A stretch of DNA of 64,000 bases, taken from assembly GCA_963812415.1 (NCBI GenBank), contig CAWEVH010000043.1:248001-312000 (forward strand), in the 5' to 3' direction. The notes under the pieces were generated by a model. It had not been told where the DNA came from. It worked only from the letters and a program-made list of their open reading frames with translations, and searched no databases. A program made the position numbers and the translations under genes. Shown here piece after piece: positions 45,764-54,708 of this stretch. The DNA comes from JACVRW01 sp963812415. Its GTDB lineage: Bacteria; Actinomycetota; Thermoleophilia; Solirubrobacterales; Thermoleophilaceae. How positions within the stretch are numbered: the stretch's first letter is position 1; each line of letters opens with the position of its first letter.

Positions 45764-47008
45764 ATGCACCCGCAGTCCGGTTTCGAAACCCTCGAGAGCT
45801 TGCGTTCCGGAGGCCGAGTGCACGTCCTCGGTGCAGGACCTGTCGGTCTCCTGATGACGGCATTGCTCCAGGGAATGGACGGTCTGTCCGTGCGCCTCTA
45901 TGAGAAGCGTCGCGAGTACACCCGTACCCGGATGGTGCGGCTCGCTTCGTACCTCGTCGCGGATTCGGTCGCGGGCTATCGTGCCGACCACTCTGATGGA
46001 GACACGGTCGAGGCCGTCTTCGATCCAGAGGAGCTGGCAGAGGGCGTCGCGTTCAGCCAGTCCATTCCTTCCGACCTGATGGTGCTACTTCGCCAATGGA
46101 CGCGCGGTTTCTGCCCTCTCAACGAGATCGAACGCTCACTCAGCGATCTGATCGATGCACGCGGCTCGAATCCGGTGGAGCGGACCGCGGCCGCCGTGAC
46201 GGCGGAGGACGCGATCGCGATGCTCGTGCCGGGAGACGTGCTGATCGATTGCACGGGGAGCGGGTCGCTGCTTCGAGATCACCTGGTACCCGGCTCTGGC
46301 GACGTGGACGGAGGCGCGAACACGCTGAACTTCGTAATCGAGCACGCGCTCGTCATCACGTTCCTGTACGGCCAGACGTATGTCTGTAACGAGTACTGCA
46401 AGTACTACAAGAACGTCGAGAACCCGCATTACAAGTTCATTCCCATGGTCCACCGCGTGTGCTACGACGGAGGTGTCAGCCACGTCACGGGCATCGTCAC
46501 CATTACCGCCGACGAGTATGAGGCGATGCCGAAACAGTTCGACGGCGAGTGGCTTCGCGGCAACTTTCCGAATGTCGCCCAGTCGATGGATCGGTTCATC
46601 GACAAGATCAAGCAGGAGACACACGGCGAGCTCATTGGCGACCTCGAGGCCATCCGGATACCCCTCAACCTCTACCGGGCGCGTAATGCAACCAGCCGCC
46701 AGTGGGCCACGGCGGACCCGAGTGACCACCCGTTCGTAACCACGCCGGTTTTCCTGGCCGGCGACTCGGCGATCGGCTCTCCCTACTTTCAGTCGATCTC
46801 GCTGGGCTTCGAGTGCGCGATGTTCCTGGCGGGACTCATCGCGCAGCCGCACCTCGTACGCCATGACTTACTCGAGCGGTATGAGCTGTACATCTACAAG
46901 CAGTGGCTGCGCGTGTACATGCAAAGCAAGATGATCAAAAACAACAAGGATCTGTTCCAGTCGCTCGATGACCCGATCGCGCTCCTGGACAAGTTGCACA
47001 TTTACTAG
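45764..47008 (+). CDS. FAD-dependent monooxygenase-like protein, lower GC
   Basis: A 414-residue flavoprotein. The dinucleotide-binding motif is VHVLGAGPVGLLMTALLQ, followed by RLYEKRREYTRTRMVRLASY, which resembles kynurenine monooxygenase/MICAL-type enzymes. GDVLIDCTGSGS and FLAGDSAIGSPYFQSISLGF give the second and third FAD contacts. The C-terminus is rich in Lys, Asn and Tyr (YKQWLRVYMQSKMIKNNKD). Base and codon use are clearly less GC-rich than in neighbours, a sign of transfer. A good AGGAGG precedes ATG 45764. Substrate is unknown. The peroxiredoxin fusion follows after 66 bases. Confidence 0.75.
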   Translation: MHPQSGFETLESLRSGGRVHVLGAGPVGLLMTALLQGMDGLSVRLYEKRREYTRTRMVRLASYLVADSVAGYRADHSDGDTVEAVFDPEELAEGVAFSQSIPSDLMVLLRQWTRGFCPLNEIERSLSDLIDARGSNPVERTAAAVTAEDAIAMLVPGDVLIDCTGSGSLLRDHLVPGSGDVDGGANTLNFVIEHALVITFLYGQTYVCNEYCKYYKNVENPHYKFIPMVHRVCYDGGVSHVTGIVTITADEYEAMPKQFDGEWLRGNFPNVAQSMDRFIDKIKQETHGELIGDLEAIRIPLNLYRARNATSRQWATADPSDHPFVTTPVFLAGDSAIGSPYFQSISLGFECAMFLAGLIAQPHLVRHDLLERYELYIYKQWLRVYMQSKMIKNNKDLFQSLDDPIALLDKLHIY

Positions 47009-47074
47009 CGGAATGCCCTGATCGGCCATCCCGATGGACACTTCTCCCAAGCGCAGGATCAAAGGTGGTTAAGA

Positions 47075-48007
47075 GTGGCGCTCAGCGTCGGCCAGCCCGT
47101 TTCCGATCACAGCCTGCAGGCGTACGTCCGCGGAGAGCCCGCGCCGATCGTGTTCGAGCTCTCGAGTCACCGTGGCAGCTGGGTCGTCCTGTTCTTCTAC
47201 CCGGGCGACTTCACGCTCATCTGCCCGACGGAGCTCGCGGCCTTCGCGAAACGCCACGACGACTTCATCCGCGAGGGCGCGGTGCTGCTCGCGGCGAGTA
47301 CCAACAGCTGCTTCAGCCACAAGGCCTGGTTTGAGACCGATCCGCGTCTCGCCGAGGTCCGCTATCCGGTGATCGCCGACAGCCTCCGCGAGCTGAGCCA
47401 TACCTTCGGCGTGCTGCTCGAGGAGGGAGCGGCGGCGGATCGGGGCACCTTCATCATCGACCCGGACGGCCTGCTGGTGCATATGAGCATCACCGCACAC
47501 GACGTCGGCCGAAGCGTCGACGAGGTGCTGCGGGTCTTGCGCGCCTTTCGCACCGGGGCGCTGTGCCCGGCTGACTGGGCGCCAGGCGATCCGACCCTCA
47601 CTAGCAAGGACGATTGGCTTGCGAAGGTGTTCCCCGACCTCATCGGCCCGGAGCTCGACTCGCTCGAGCAGAGCGCCGAAAGGGTGTCGTTCGCCCCTGG
47701 TGAGACGATCGTCGCCGAGGGCGACCCGGCGGACCGCTTCTTCGTCATCACGAAGGGCGAGGTCGCCATCAGCCGCCGTGGCGCCGAGGGCGACGAGATC
47801 AAGCTCGCGAGGCTCGGGCGGGGGCAGTTCTTCGGCGAGGTCGGGATCCTCGCCGAGACCCGAAGGACAGCGACCGTCAGCGCGGTGGACGACGTTGAGC
47901 TGCTCGCCTTGAGCTGGCAGGAGTTCCAGGAGACACTCGAGCGGTCGGATCGCGCGGACCGCAATTTCTCCGAGATCGCCAAGGAACGGATCGCGTTCGC
48001 GTCATGA
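47075..48007 (+). CDS. Peroxiredoxin fused to a cyclic-nucleotide-binding domain
   Basis: A 310-residue two-domain protein. Residues 1-175 are a typical 2-Cys (AhpC/Prx1) peroxiredoxin: peroxidatic Cys50 in FYPGDFTLICPTEL and resolving Cys164 in GALCPADW. Residues about 190-305 are a CRP-type nucleotide-binding domain with FAPGETIVAEGDPADRFFVI and the phosphate-binding cassette FFGEVGILAETRRTATVSA, where the Glu and Arg that hold the cyclic phosphate are kept. No DNA-binding domain follows. A second-messenger-controlled peroxidase is inferred. The GTG start has AAAGGTGG upstream. Confidence 0.85.
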   Translation: MALSVGQPVSDHSLQAYVRGEPAPIVFELSSHRGSWVVLFFYPGDFTLICPTELAAFAKRHDDFIREGAVLLAASTNSCFSHKAWFETDPRLAEVRYPVIADSLRELSHTFGVLLEEGAAADRGTFIIDPDGLLVHMSITAHDVGRSVDEVLRVLRAFRTGALCPADWAPGDPTLTSKDDWLAKVFPDLIGPELDSLEQSAERVSFAPGETIVAEGDPADRFFVITKGEVAISRRGAEGDEIKLARLGRGQFFGEVGILAETRRTATVSAVDDVELLALSWQEFQETLERSDRADRNFSEIAKERIAFAS

Positions 48008-48899
48008 TCGCAGGCGTCTGTTTGCTTGGCAGCGCCTCGTCACCGCTTCCGTCACAAAGCAGTCGTCCCCACAGAGACGCGCGCCACTAACGGCGGGCTC
48101 TTAGCGGCCGAGGACCGGCAGGCCGTTGATCGCCGGGATCTCATCACCCTCAGATTCGGGACTGATTTGGGACTGTATGCGCGGGAACCCCCGGCCAGCC
48201 ATCGGAAGTCCGCTAATCCCGTGGAACCCCTGACCGACCTCGGAAACCCGCATCACTATGGGAAAAACGTTACACCCCGGAGGCGATGGGTTTCCGAGCG
48301 TCAGGCGTCCGATCGCTGTAGGTGCCCACCAGAAGTGAGCACGCGTTCCCCGGTAGCGAGCGAAATCTGACGGCCATGCCCAGCCGGATGAGCACCGAGT
48401 GCCCGAATAATTCGAGCAATTCGTGGAACGCACCTGTGAGCCCCAGGGTGGATTCACAGGCCGACGCGCTTCGATAGGTGCCGTCGCGCCGGGGTTTCAG
48501 ATCGAGGAGCGTCGCCGCAGGCCGCTGACCAGGGAGGTCGTACGGTTGCATGAGATTGCCCGCGAAAGCGGCCAAAACATGGCGACGGCTACCAGCCCAT
48601 GGTAGGGGTGGTACATCTTCCGGCGCCCCGAACTGTGCATCCATTGCGGTGAACACAACCTTGGTCTGACCAGGGAAAGGCGACGCTGAGCGGGCGGCCG
48701 ATCGTCTCTAGTGGCGCAGCTTGGACCCGGATGGGAGCCGCAAGGGGCGATCAGACTACTGCGGCGCCTGCGGCCATGCCTCAACTTGGCCCTCCTCACG
48801 GCAGTGGCGGTCGCCCCGTTGCTCAGGGACTGATCCTTGTCGGCGGCTTGCACTCGGAGGAGGTGAGCTGAAGTCCGACCCCATGGCACCGAGTCGGGC
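48008..48899. other. Gene-poor stretch with a dispersed repeat
   Basis: I see no convincing gene in these 892 bases. They hold repeat copy 1 (48317-48469) and two tandem GGGACTG(A/T) units near 48157-48177, similar in style to the units near 45350. A GGAGGAGGTGAG stretch near 48857 could be a ribosome site for the regulator downstream if that gene begins earlier than annotated. Confidence 0.5.
48317..48469. repeat. Dispersed repeat of about 150 bp, copy 1
   Basis: This segment recurs almost base for base at 56826-56972. The two copies differ by about five substitutions and a 6-base indel. A third, shorter and decayed copy is at 53085-53139. All copies begin near TGTAGG(T/C)G(C/T)CCACC. Copies 1 and 2 both end at CCGACGCGC. 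Confidence 0.85.
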
Positions 48900-51725
48900 G
48901 TGGGCTCGTCACTGCTTGAGCGCGCCCCGGACCTGGCCGAGATCAGCCGGTGCGTTCGAGCGGCCGGGGCAGGCGAGGGTTGCGCCTTGATGCTCGAGGG
49001 ACCAGCGGGGATCGGCAAGACCGCGCTTCTCACCGCCGCGTGTGACGAGGCGCGCAGAGCCGGCATGGCGACTCTCACCGCGCGTGCCGGCGAGCTCGAG
49101 ACCGGCCTGCCCTGGGGCGTCGTCCGCGGCCTCTTCGAGCCGGAGCTGGCCGGAGCCTCGAGGGCCGAGCAGCGGGACCTGCTCTCCGACGCGGCCGGGC
49201 TCGCCCGCATCGCGCTCCGGTCTGACGGCGGGCATATGGCTCCCCGGCGGGCTGACGCGCTGGGGGCGGCGCTGCATGGCCTCTACTGGCTGACGGCGAA
49301 CATTGCCGCGAGAGGGCCCGTTCTGCTGGCGATCGACGACGCCCACTGGGCCGACAAGGCGTCGCTGCGCTGGCTCGCCTATCTGGTAGCGCGCTTGGAA
49401 GGCCTGCCCGTGCTGGTCGTAATGACGGTCCGGCCCCGCGAGCCCGGCACGCCGTGGGGGGCGATCTCGGCGATCGCGCGAGCTGGGAGCGTCGTGCAAC
49501 CTTCCGCGCTCAGCTGCGAAGCCACCGGGCTGCTGGTACGCGCCTTGCTCGGAGAGGAGGCGACCGCGGCTTTCTGCCAGTCCTGCCACTCGGCGACCGC
49601 GGGCAATCCATTTCTGCTGCGTTGCCTGCTGGTGGAGCTGCGCGATCGGGAAGACCTACCGGACGGCACGTGCACCGAATGGATTACGGAGATCCACTCG
49701 GACGTGATCTCGCGCGCCGTCCTTGCCCGTCTGGCGCGCCTTCCTGAGATCGCGCGTGAGCTCGCGTCGGCAATCGCTGTGTTCGGTGCGCGCTGCTCGC
49801 TTGACGACGCGGCCGCGATTGCCGGCCTCGACACGGATGCAGCGATCGCGGCGGCCGACGCGCTGGCCGCGCAGGACGTGATCGTCGAGAGCGAGCCGTT
49901 GGAATTCGTGCATCCGATCGTCCGGACCGCCGTCTATGACGAGATGCCGAATCATCGGAGGGTGCGCTGGCACGCGCGGGCGGCTCGCCTCCTCGATGAC
50001 GCAGAGGCGCCCCCCGATGAAATCGCCGTCCATCTGCTCCCGCTTGCGCCGAACGCGGACGCGACGGTGGTCGGCATCCTCCACTCCGCCGCAGCCGCCG
50101 CGCTGCGCGCGGGCGCGCCGGAGTCCGCGGTCGAATATCTCACCCGAGCACTCGCGGAGCCGCCTTCGCCCCGGGCTCGCGTGGCGATCCTACGAGAGCT
50201 CGGAGCTGCCGAGGCCTCGCTCCAGGACCCGGCCGGCGCCGGGCACCTCCAGGAGGCCCTCAGCTTGAGCTCCCAGCCGAGCGAGCGCGCCGAGATCGCG
50301 CGAGAGCTGGCCATCCCGCTGATGCACAGCGGGCAGATGGGTGAGGCCGTCGATTTGCTCGAGCGAGCGTCCGGCGAGCTCGCGCCCGGCGACCGGGAGC
50401 TGCAGCTCGAGCTCGAGGCCGACATCATCGGGGCGGGCCGGCTGCATCCTGCTCTCCGGCGCACTGCTCTTGCGCGTGTACGGGCGCTCCGAGCCGCCTG
50501 CCTGGAGGGACGGACGTTCGGGGAGCGGGTGGCCCTATCGGCGGTCGCCCTGGAGCTCCAATCCCCCGTGGGCACGGCCGCGGAATCGATCAGATGCGCC
50601 GAGCGGGCGCTTGGTGGCGGGCGCCTGATGGCGGAGGCCAGCGTGGAGTCTCCCGCCCTGTGGTACGCCGCGACCGCGCTCATCCTCGCGGACGCCTTTG
50701 ATCTCGCTGACCAAGTGTTCGAGTCGGCGGTCGCCGAGTCCCGCGTTCGGGGCTCCACCGTGGGGTTGGCGCTCGGCTTGGGCTTCCGGGCGCTGCTCGG
50801 TTACCGGACCGGTCGGCTCGACGAGGCTGAAGCGGATGCACGCCAGGCGCTCGAGATCTCAGCGACGGTGCGTTGGGCGGGGAGCGTCTACGCGCTGCTG
50901 TTCTTGATCGAAGTCCTGGTCGAACGGGACCGGCCCCATGATGCCGCGGAGGCCCTCGCGGCAAGCGGGCTTGAGAGCCACGACGGTGAACTCTTGCCGC
51001 TCCTGCTCATACGTCACGGCCGGGGTCGGCTGAGCCTCGCACTCGGGGAAGCGGAAGCCGGTCTCCGCGACATGCGGGCCGCCGCCGCCCAGCTCGAGGC
51101 CGGGGCGTTTCCGCCGCAGCTGTGGCCATGGCGGTCGAGTCACGCGCTTGCGCTCGCGGCTGCGGGCGAGACGGAGGAGGCGTGCCGGCTCGCAGACCAG
51201 GAGCTTCGACTGACGCGCGCGTTCGGGGCTCCCGGCTCGCTCGGAATCTCGCTCCGCACACGTGGGCTGGTCGAGCCTGGAGCCGCCGACCTGGACCTGC
51301 TTCGCGAGGCGGTCGCCGTGCTCGCGGGCTCGGGCGCAGCGCTGGAGCACGCACGGGCCTTGGTCGAGCTCGGAGCGGCCCTGCGGCGGGCGGGGCATCG
51401 GTTGAAGAGCGTCGAGCCGTTGCGCGAGGGCTTGGATCTCGCGCACCGTTGCGGCGCAAGCGCGCTCGCTGCGCGGGCCCGCGACGAGCTCGTGACCGCC
51501 GGAGCCAGGCCGAGGCGCGACGCGCTCCACGGCCGCGACGCGCTCACGGCAAGCGAGCTCCGGACCGCGCGGATGGCAGCGGATGGTCGGAGTAATCGCG
51601 AGATCGCGCAGGCGCTCTTCGTCGGCCTGCGCACCGTCGAGACGCACCTGACCCACACCTACCAGAAGCTCGCCATTCATTCTCGCGACGCGCTCCCCGA
51701 CGCTCTCAGCGCGCGCGCGCCGTAG
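48900..51725 (+). CDS. LAL-type LuxR family regulator (AAA ATPase, HTH)
   Basis: A 941-residue regulator. The N-terminal ATPase has Walker A LEGPAGIGKTALLTAA and Walker B VLLAIDDAHWADKASLRWLA. A long alpha-helical TPR-like middle (residues about 400-850) usually binds an effector. The C-terminal LuxR helix-turn-helix is LTASELRTARMAADGRSNRE followed by IAQALFVGLRTVETHL. GTG 48900 is the only in-frame start downstream of a stop. A strong AGGAGG near 48857 and an ATG at 48883 in another frame leave the true start uncertain. Target genes are unknown. Confidence 0.87.
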   Translation: MGSSLLERAPDLAEISRCVRAAGAGEGCALMLEGPAGIGKTALLTAACDEARRAGMATLTARAGELETGLPWGVVRGLFEPELAGASRAEQRDLLSDAAGLARIALRSDGGHMAPRRADALGAALHGLYWLTANIAARGPVLLAIDDAHWADKASLRWLAYLVARLEGLPVLVVMTVRPREPGTPWGAISAIARAGSVVQPSALSCEATGLLVRALLGEEATAAFCQSCHSATAGNPFLLRCLLVELRDREDLPDGTCTEWITEIHSDVISRAVLARLARLPEIARELASAIAVFGARCSLDDAAAIAGLDTDAAIAAADALAAQDVIVESEPLEFVHPIVRTAVYDEMPNHRRVRWHARAARLLDDAEAPPDEIAVHLLPLAPNADATVVGILHSAAAAALRAGAPESAVEYLTRALAEPPSPRARVAILRELGAAEASLQDPAGAGHLQEALSLSSQPSERAEIARELAIPLMHSGQMGEAVDLLERASGELAPGDRELQLELEADIIGAGRLHPALRRTALARVRALRAACLEGRTFGERVALSAVALELQSPVGTAAESIRCAERALGGGRLMAEASVESPALWYAATALILADAFDLADQVFESAVAESRVRGSTVGLALGLGFRALLGYRTGRLDEAEADARQALEISATVRWAGSVYALLFLIEVLVERDRPHDAAEALAASGLESHDGELLPLLLIRHGRGRLSLALGEAEAGLRDMRAAAAQLEAGAFPPQLWPWRSSHALALAAAGETEEACRLADQELRLTRAFGAPGSLGISLRTRGLVEPGAADLDLLREAVAVLAGSGAALEHARALVELGAALRRAGHRLKSVEPLREGLDLAHRCGASALAARARDELVTAGARPRRDALHGRDALTASELRTARMAADGRSNREIAQALFVGLRTVETHLTHTYQKLAIHSRDALPDALSARAP

Positions 51726-51789
51726 CGCTGTGGATGGGCGATGCGGGCGCCGATCGCTCGGCGCCCGCTGACCCTCACATCGCGGTCGG

Positions 51790-52263
51790 CTACGGAGCTG
51801 TCCAGCGGGGCCGCGGTCGCCGCGCCACGGCGACGAATCCGATGGACAACAGGGCGATCATCAGCGCGCTCGCCGAGAACACGATCGCGAGCGTCTGGCT
51901 GCTGCCCTCTTCGACTGTGACCACCGTGCGGCGGTCGACCGCAACCGGCGCGGGAGCCGACACCGAGCCCGTCGTGATCCCGCGGGCGGCGTCCCGCACA
52001 TCCGGCGAGCGCAGGTCGCGAGACCCGGCCGACGGCTGCGCCGCTTGCTGTGACGCAAGCGCGGCATCGCGGGCATCCGGCGAGCGTAGGTCCTCACTGC
52101 CAGCCGCCGGCTCCGCCGCCAGCGCGGCATCGCGCGCGTCCGCCGAGCGCAGGTCCTGATTGGTCGTCTGCGCGACCGCGGTCGGCGCCGCGACGGTGAG
52201 TACGCACGCGGATAGCGCAAGAGCAACTGCTCGGCGACGTCTCAAGCTGATCCTTCGGTTCAT
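51790..52263 (-). CDS. Secreted membrane-anchored protein with DLRSPDARDAA repeats
   Basis: A protein of 157 residues from ATG 52263 (MNRRISLRRRRAVALALSAC). The signal peptide ends near AVAQ. Three copies of a 12-residue unit follow: QDLRSADARDAAL, EDLRSPDARDAAL and RDLRSPDVRDAAR, separated by Ala/Ser/Gln linkers. A single C-terminal membrane helix (LAIVFSASALMIALLSIGFV) and a basic tail end the protein. I have the impression that such units recur in Solirubrobacterales exported proteins. Function is unknown. Confidence 0.7.
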   Translation of the reverse strand: MNRRISLRRRRAVALALSACVLTVAAPTAVAQTTNQDLRSADARDAALAAEPAAGSEDLRSPDARDAALASQQAAQPSAGSRDLRSPDVRDAARGITTGSVSAPAPVAVDRRTVVTVEEGSSQTLAIVFSASALMIALLSIGFVAVARRPRPRWTAP

Positions 52264-52478
52264 TGCGAGTCTCCTTCTCAATGGCCTCGCGGATCGCGAG
52301 GCTTGGCCAGTTCGCGACGATCTTGGTGCGTTGGGGGATTCCTCGCGTCGTGGAGGGGACCACGATCTTTGGCGGCCCGGCGACCGGGAGAAGCGGAGAC
52401 GCGCTGTGGGGAGTCGGTTTCGCGGTCGCGGGTACCGCGCTGCGCGAAGCTCGGCCGAGTTAGCGCGACAATGTGCTC

Positions 52479-53075
52479 ATGGACTCTGAGGGATGGGCGA
52501 CTCTCTTCCAGGCGGCCTTCAGGGATTCCCGCAATGCGATGTGCCTGGCGGACGACGCCCGGCGCATCGTCGACGTCAACGGTGCCTGCCTGCACCTGCT
52601 GGGCTACCGCCGGGCCAAGGTCGTGGATCGTCCCATGTACGAGTTCGTCGCCGGCGGCCCGCTCATGACGCCGCGGCAGTGGGCGGCCGCGCTGGGGCGA
52701 CGCCGCTTCACGGGCGAGGGGGAGATGGTGCGCGCGGACGGGGCGACGGTGCGTGTCCAGTGGGGCGCCACAACAGAGATGGTCACCGGGCGCAGGCTCG
52801 TCCTGGTCGTCGCGCTGAGCATCTCGGGCCGGGGGCGCGGTCTTCGACTCGCAGAGGCGCCTGAGGCCGGCCGGGCCGCGCTCTCGGACCGGCAGCGCGA
52901 GATCGTCCGACTCGTGGCGCTGGGTCGCACGAGCCCGGAGATTGCCGATGAGCTCCAGATCAGCCACAACACCGTCCGCACCCACATGCGCAACTCGATG
53001 AGGAGGGTGGGCGCACGCTCGCGCGCCCAGCTGGTCGCCAAGGCGCTCGGGGAGGGGCACGCGCTGGCGCCGTGA
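52479..53075 (+). CDS. PAS-domain LuxR-type response regulator
   Basis: A protein of 198 residues. The N-terminal PAS fold contains FRDSRNAMCLADDARRIVDV and ACLHLLGYRRAKVVDRPMYE. The C-terminal LuxR HTH is LSDRQREIVRLVALGRTSPE followed by IADELQISHNTVRTHM. There is no receiver domain, so it probably senses a small ligand or redox state directly through PAS. ATG 52479 is preferred; GTG 52473 is possible. Repeat copy 3 starts ten bases after its stop. Confidence 0.85.
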   Translation: MDSEGWATLFQAAFRDSRNAMCLADDARRIVDVNGACLHLLGYRRAKVVDRPMYEFVAGGPLMTPRQWAAALGRRRFTGEGEMVRADGATVRVQWGATTEMVTGRRLVLVVALSISGRGRGLRLAEAPEAGRAALSDRQREIVRLVALGRTSPEIADELQISHNTVRTHMRNSMRRVGARSRAQLVAKALGEGHALAP

Positions 53076-53084
53076 CAGCCCAGC

Positions 53085-53139
53085 TGTAGGCGTCCACCCG
53101 AAGTGAGCATGCGTTCCGCGGTAGAGAGCGAAATCTGGC
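53085..53139. repeat. Dispersed repeat, copy 3 (short, decayed)
   Basis: About 55 bases match the beginning of copies 1 and 2 (GTGAGCATGCGTTCC and AGAGCGAAATCTGGCGG) with several mismatches. It sits between two convergent genes, right after the PAS-LuxR stop. Confidence 0.65.
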
Positions 53140-53156
53140 GGGACGGCGGGCGCTGG

Positions 53157-53978
53157 TCACGATGTGTGCGTGGCAAGCCTTGCCACGTTGGCCTTGAGCG
53201 TCGCAACTTGTGGATGGTCAGCTGCTACCCGGCCTTCGAGCAATCGGAGAGCGCGCTCATAGCACTGCCTTGCTTCGGCCTCCTTGCCGGTTCGTCGACA
53301 GACGACGCCGAGTGTGCCGAGCGTCGGAACGAGTTCGATGTGGTCGGGGCCGAGCGACTGCTGTTTGATCGTGAGCGCGCGGCGTAGCCGCGTGTCTGCT
53401 TGCTCGAGATCTCCGCGGCGGGCGTCGATCGCGCCGAGGTTTCCCAGCGTCACGCCGACCTCGTGGTGGTCGGGCCCCAATGCCTGCTCGAAAATCGCGA
53501 GCGCCTCTTCGAGCAGTTCCGCCGCCTCGTCATGACGGCCGGTGGCGTCGACGATCGCCGCCAATGCGGCACGGTCGGCGGCGCTTTCCGGATGCGCCCG
53601 GCCGAGCGCCGCTTCGCGGATAGATACCGCCTCGCGCGCCGCTGCTTCGCCGGCGGCCGGTCGTCCCGCGGCGTGCGCAAGGCCGCCGATGTTGTGAAGT
53701 ACGGTCGCGACCTCGGGGTGGTTCGGGCCAAGCGTTGCCGTCAAGGATTCGAGTGATCGCTCGTAGAGAGCCGAGGCCTCGTCGAAGCAACCGCTGTACT
53801 TCAAGACCACGGCGAGGTTGTTGCGAACACCTGCCGTCGTGGGATCACCCGGCGGTAGATGCGTTTCGGCAAGCACCAGCGCGCGGCGGTAGGCGGCGTC
53901 GGCGGCGCTCAGATCACCCGCTCGTCGACGCTCGGCGCCGAGTCGATCGAGCCGCTCGACCTCAGCACGATGCCGCAC
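53157..53978 (-). CDS. Kinesin-light-chain-type TPR repeat protein
   Basis: A 273-residue protein made of about five to six tetratricopeptide repeats with a 42-residue period. Typical units contain LGPNHPEVATVLHNIGGLAH, LGPDHHEVGVTLGNLGAID and LGPDHIELVPTLGTLGVVCR. Such repeats mediate protein-protein contacts. No enzymatic domain is present. The GTG at 53978 lies 12 bases after the stop of a 41-residue exported peptide gene, which has a strong ribosome site, so the two form a small operon. Confidence 0.8.
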   Translation of the reverse strand: MRHRAEVERLDRLGAERRRAGDLSAADAAYRRALVLAETHLPPGDPTTAGVRNNLAVVLKYSGCFDEASALYERSLESLTATLGPNHPEVATVLHNIGGLAHAAGRPAAGEAAAREAVSIREAALGRAHPESAADRAALAAIVDATGRHDEAAELLEEALAIFEQALGPDHHEVGVTLGNLGAIDARRGDLEQADTRLRRALTIKQQSLGPDHIELVPTLGTLGVVCRRTGKEAEARQCYERALRLLEGRVAADHPQVATLKANVARLATHTS

Positions 53979-53990
53979 CGTCTCGCCGGC

Positions 53991-54116
53991 TCAGGTGTCG
54001 AGCAGGAGCGTCTCGTTGTGGTTTCCGAGATTCATGCCGGCCATCGCCGTCGCGGCGGGGACGAACGACGCGCCGACAACGACGATTGTCAGGACTAACC
54101 GCTGATGCTTTGGCAT
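53991..54116 (-). CDS. Small exported peptide (41 residues)
   Basis: It begins MPKHQRLVLTIVVVGASFVP and continues AATAMAGMNLGNHNETLLLD. The basic start, hydrophobic core and ATAMA cleavage region make a complete signal peptide, leaving a short mature peptide. A near-perfect ribosome site (TGAGGAGG, five bases before ATG) supports real translation. It precedes the TPR gene by 12 bases. Function is unknown. Confidence 0.6.
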   Translation of the reverse strand: MPKHQRLVLTIVVVGASFVPAATAMAGMNLGNHNETLLLDT

Positions 54117-54708
54117 CTCGACCTCCTCAGGCGTTCAATGGTGGTGCCGTCTGCACCGAACCATTTTCGTCCCGCCCGCCAGCGCCATATGTGCGAATCC
54201 GCACACACGGCCCCACGGAGTTTGGCCCAGTCGACGGCATCCCAACGCGGTTCCAGATGCTTGTCGAGGCTGTCGCACAAACCCCCGGCGAGGCCGTTGG
54301 ATCCCCTCTAAGGGTCGGCTCCGAAATCGGCCATCTCCTTCGTCGCGAACGGCCGGTTCCTCGCAAGGTCGTCCTGGACGGCGACTCTGGCATGCATCTC
54401 CGCGACCGCTCTGCGCGTTTTCTCAGACGGGTTGATGCGACAGCCTCCATGCAATGCGATGGCCGGAGAATGCGTCCGTAGGGAGCCGCGTCCACCCGGC
54501 GGTTTTGGTCGGATGCCCGGAACTCCTGTGACGGTTCCTTGCGGGAGCCTGCGGGAGCCTGGCGGGAGCCAGACCAGGCATTGCCGGGAGCACGCAGCCA
54601 ACTTCGAGCACCGGCACGGGTGCCGTGAGCCCCGCCGACGGCTCCAACGGCTGCTGAGTGAAATGCGACAATTTCTGGAGCGTTTTGCCTATACGCGAGG
54701 AGCCGGTT
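54117..54708. other. Intergenic stretch without a convincing gene
   Basis: These 592 bases lie between the small peptide gene and carbonic anhydrase, which diverge. I see a minus-strand frame ending ARNRPFATKEMADFGADP at 54308 that looks protein-like, but it has no credible start or length. It may be a relic. No RNA signature was recognised. Confidence 0.35.

Noticed and set aside
48008..48899. A minus-strand frame of about 128 codons through repeat copy 1
   Set aside because: It runs through the repeat and has no family features, ribosome site or conserved neighbour. Part of it appears in copy 2 with a different frame context.
54308..54601. Minus-strand frame ending ARNRPFATKEMADFGADP
   Set aside because: The tail looks protein-like, but the upstream part is low-complexity and no start, ribosome site or family is visible.
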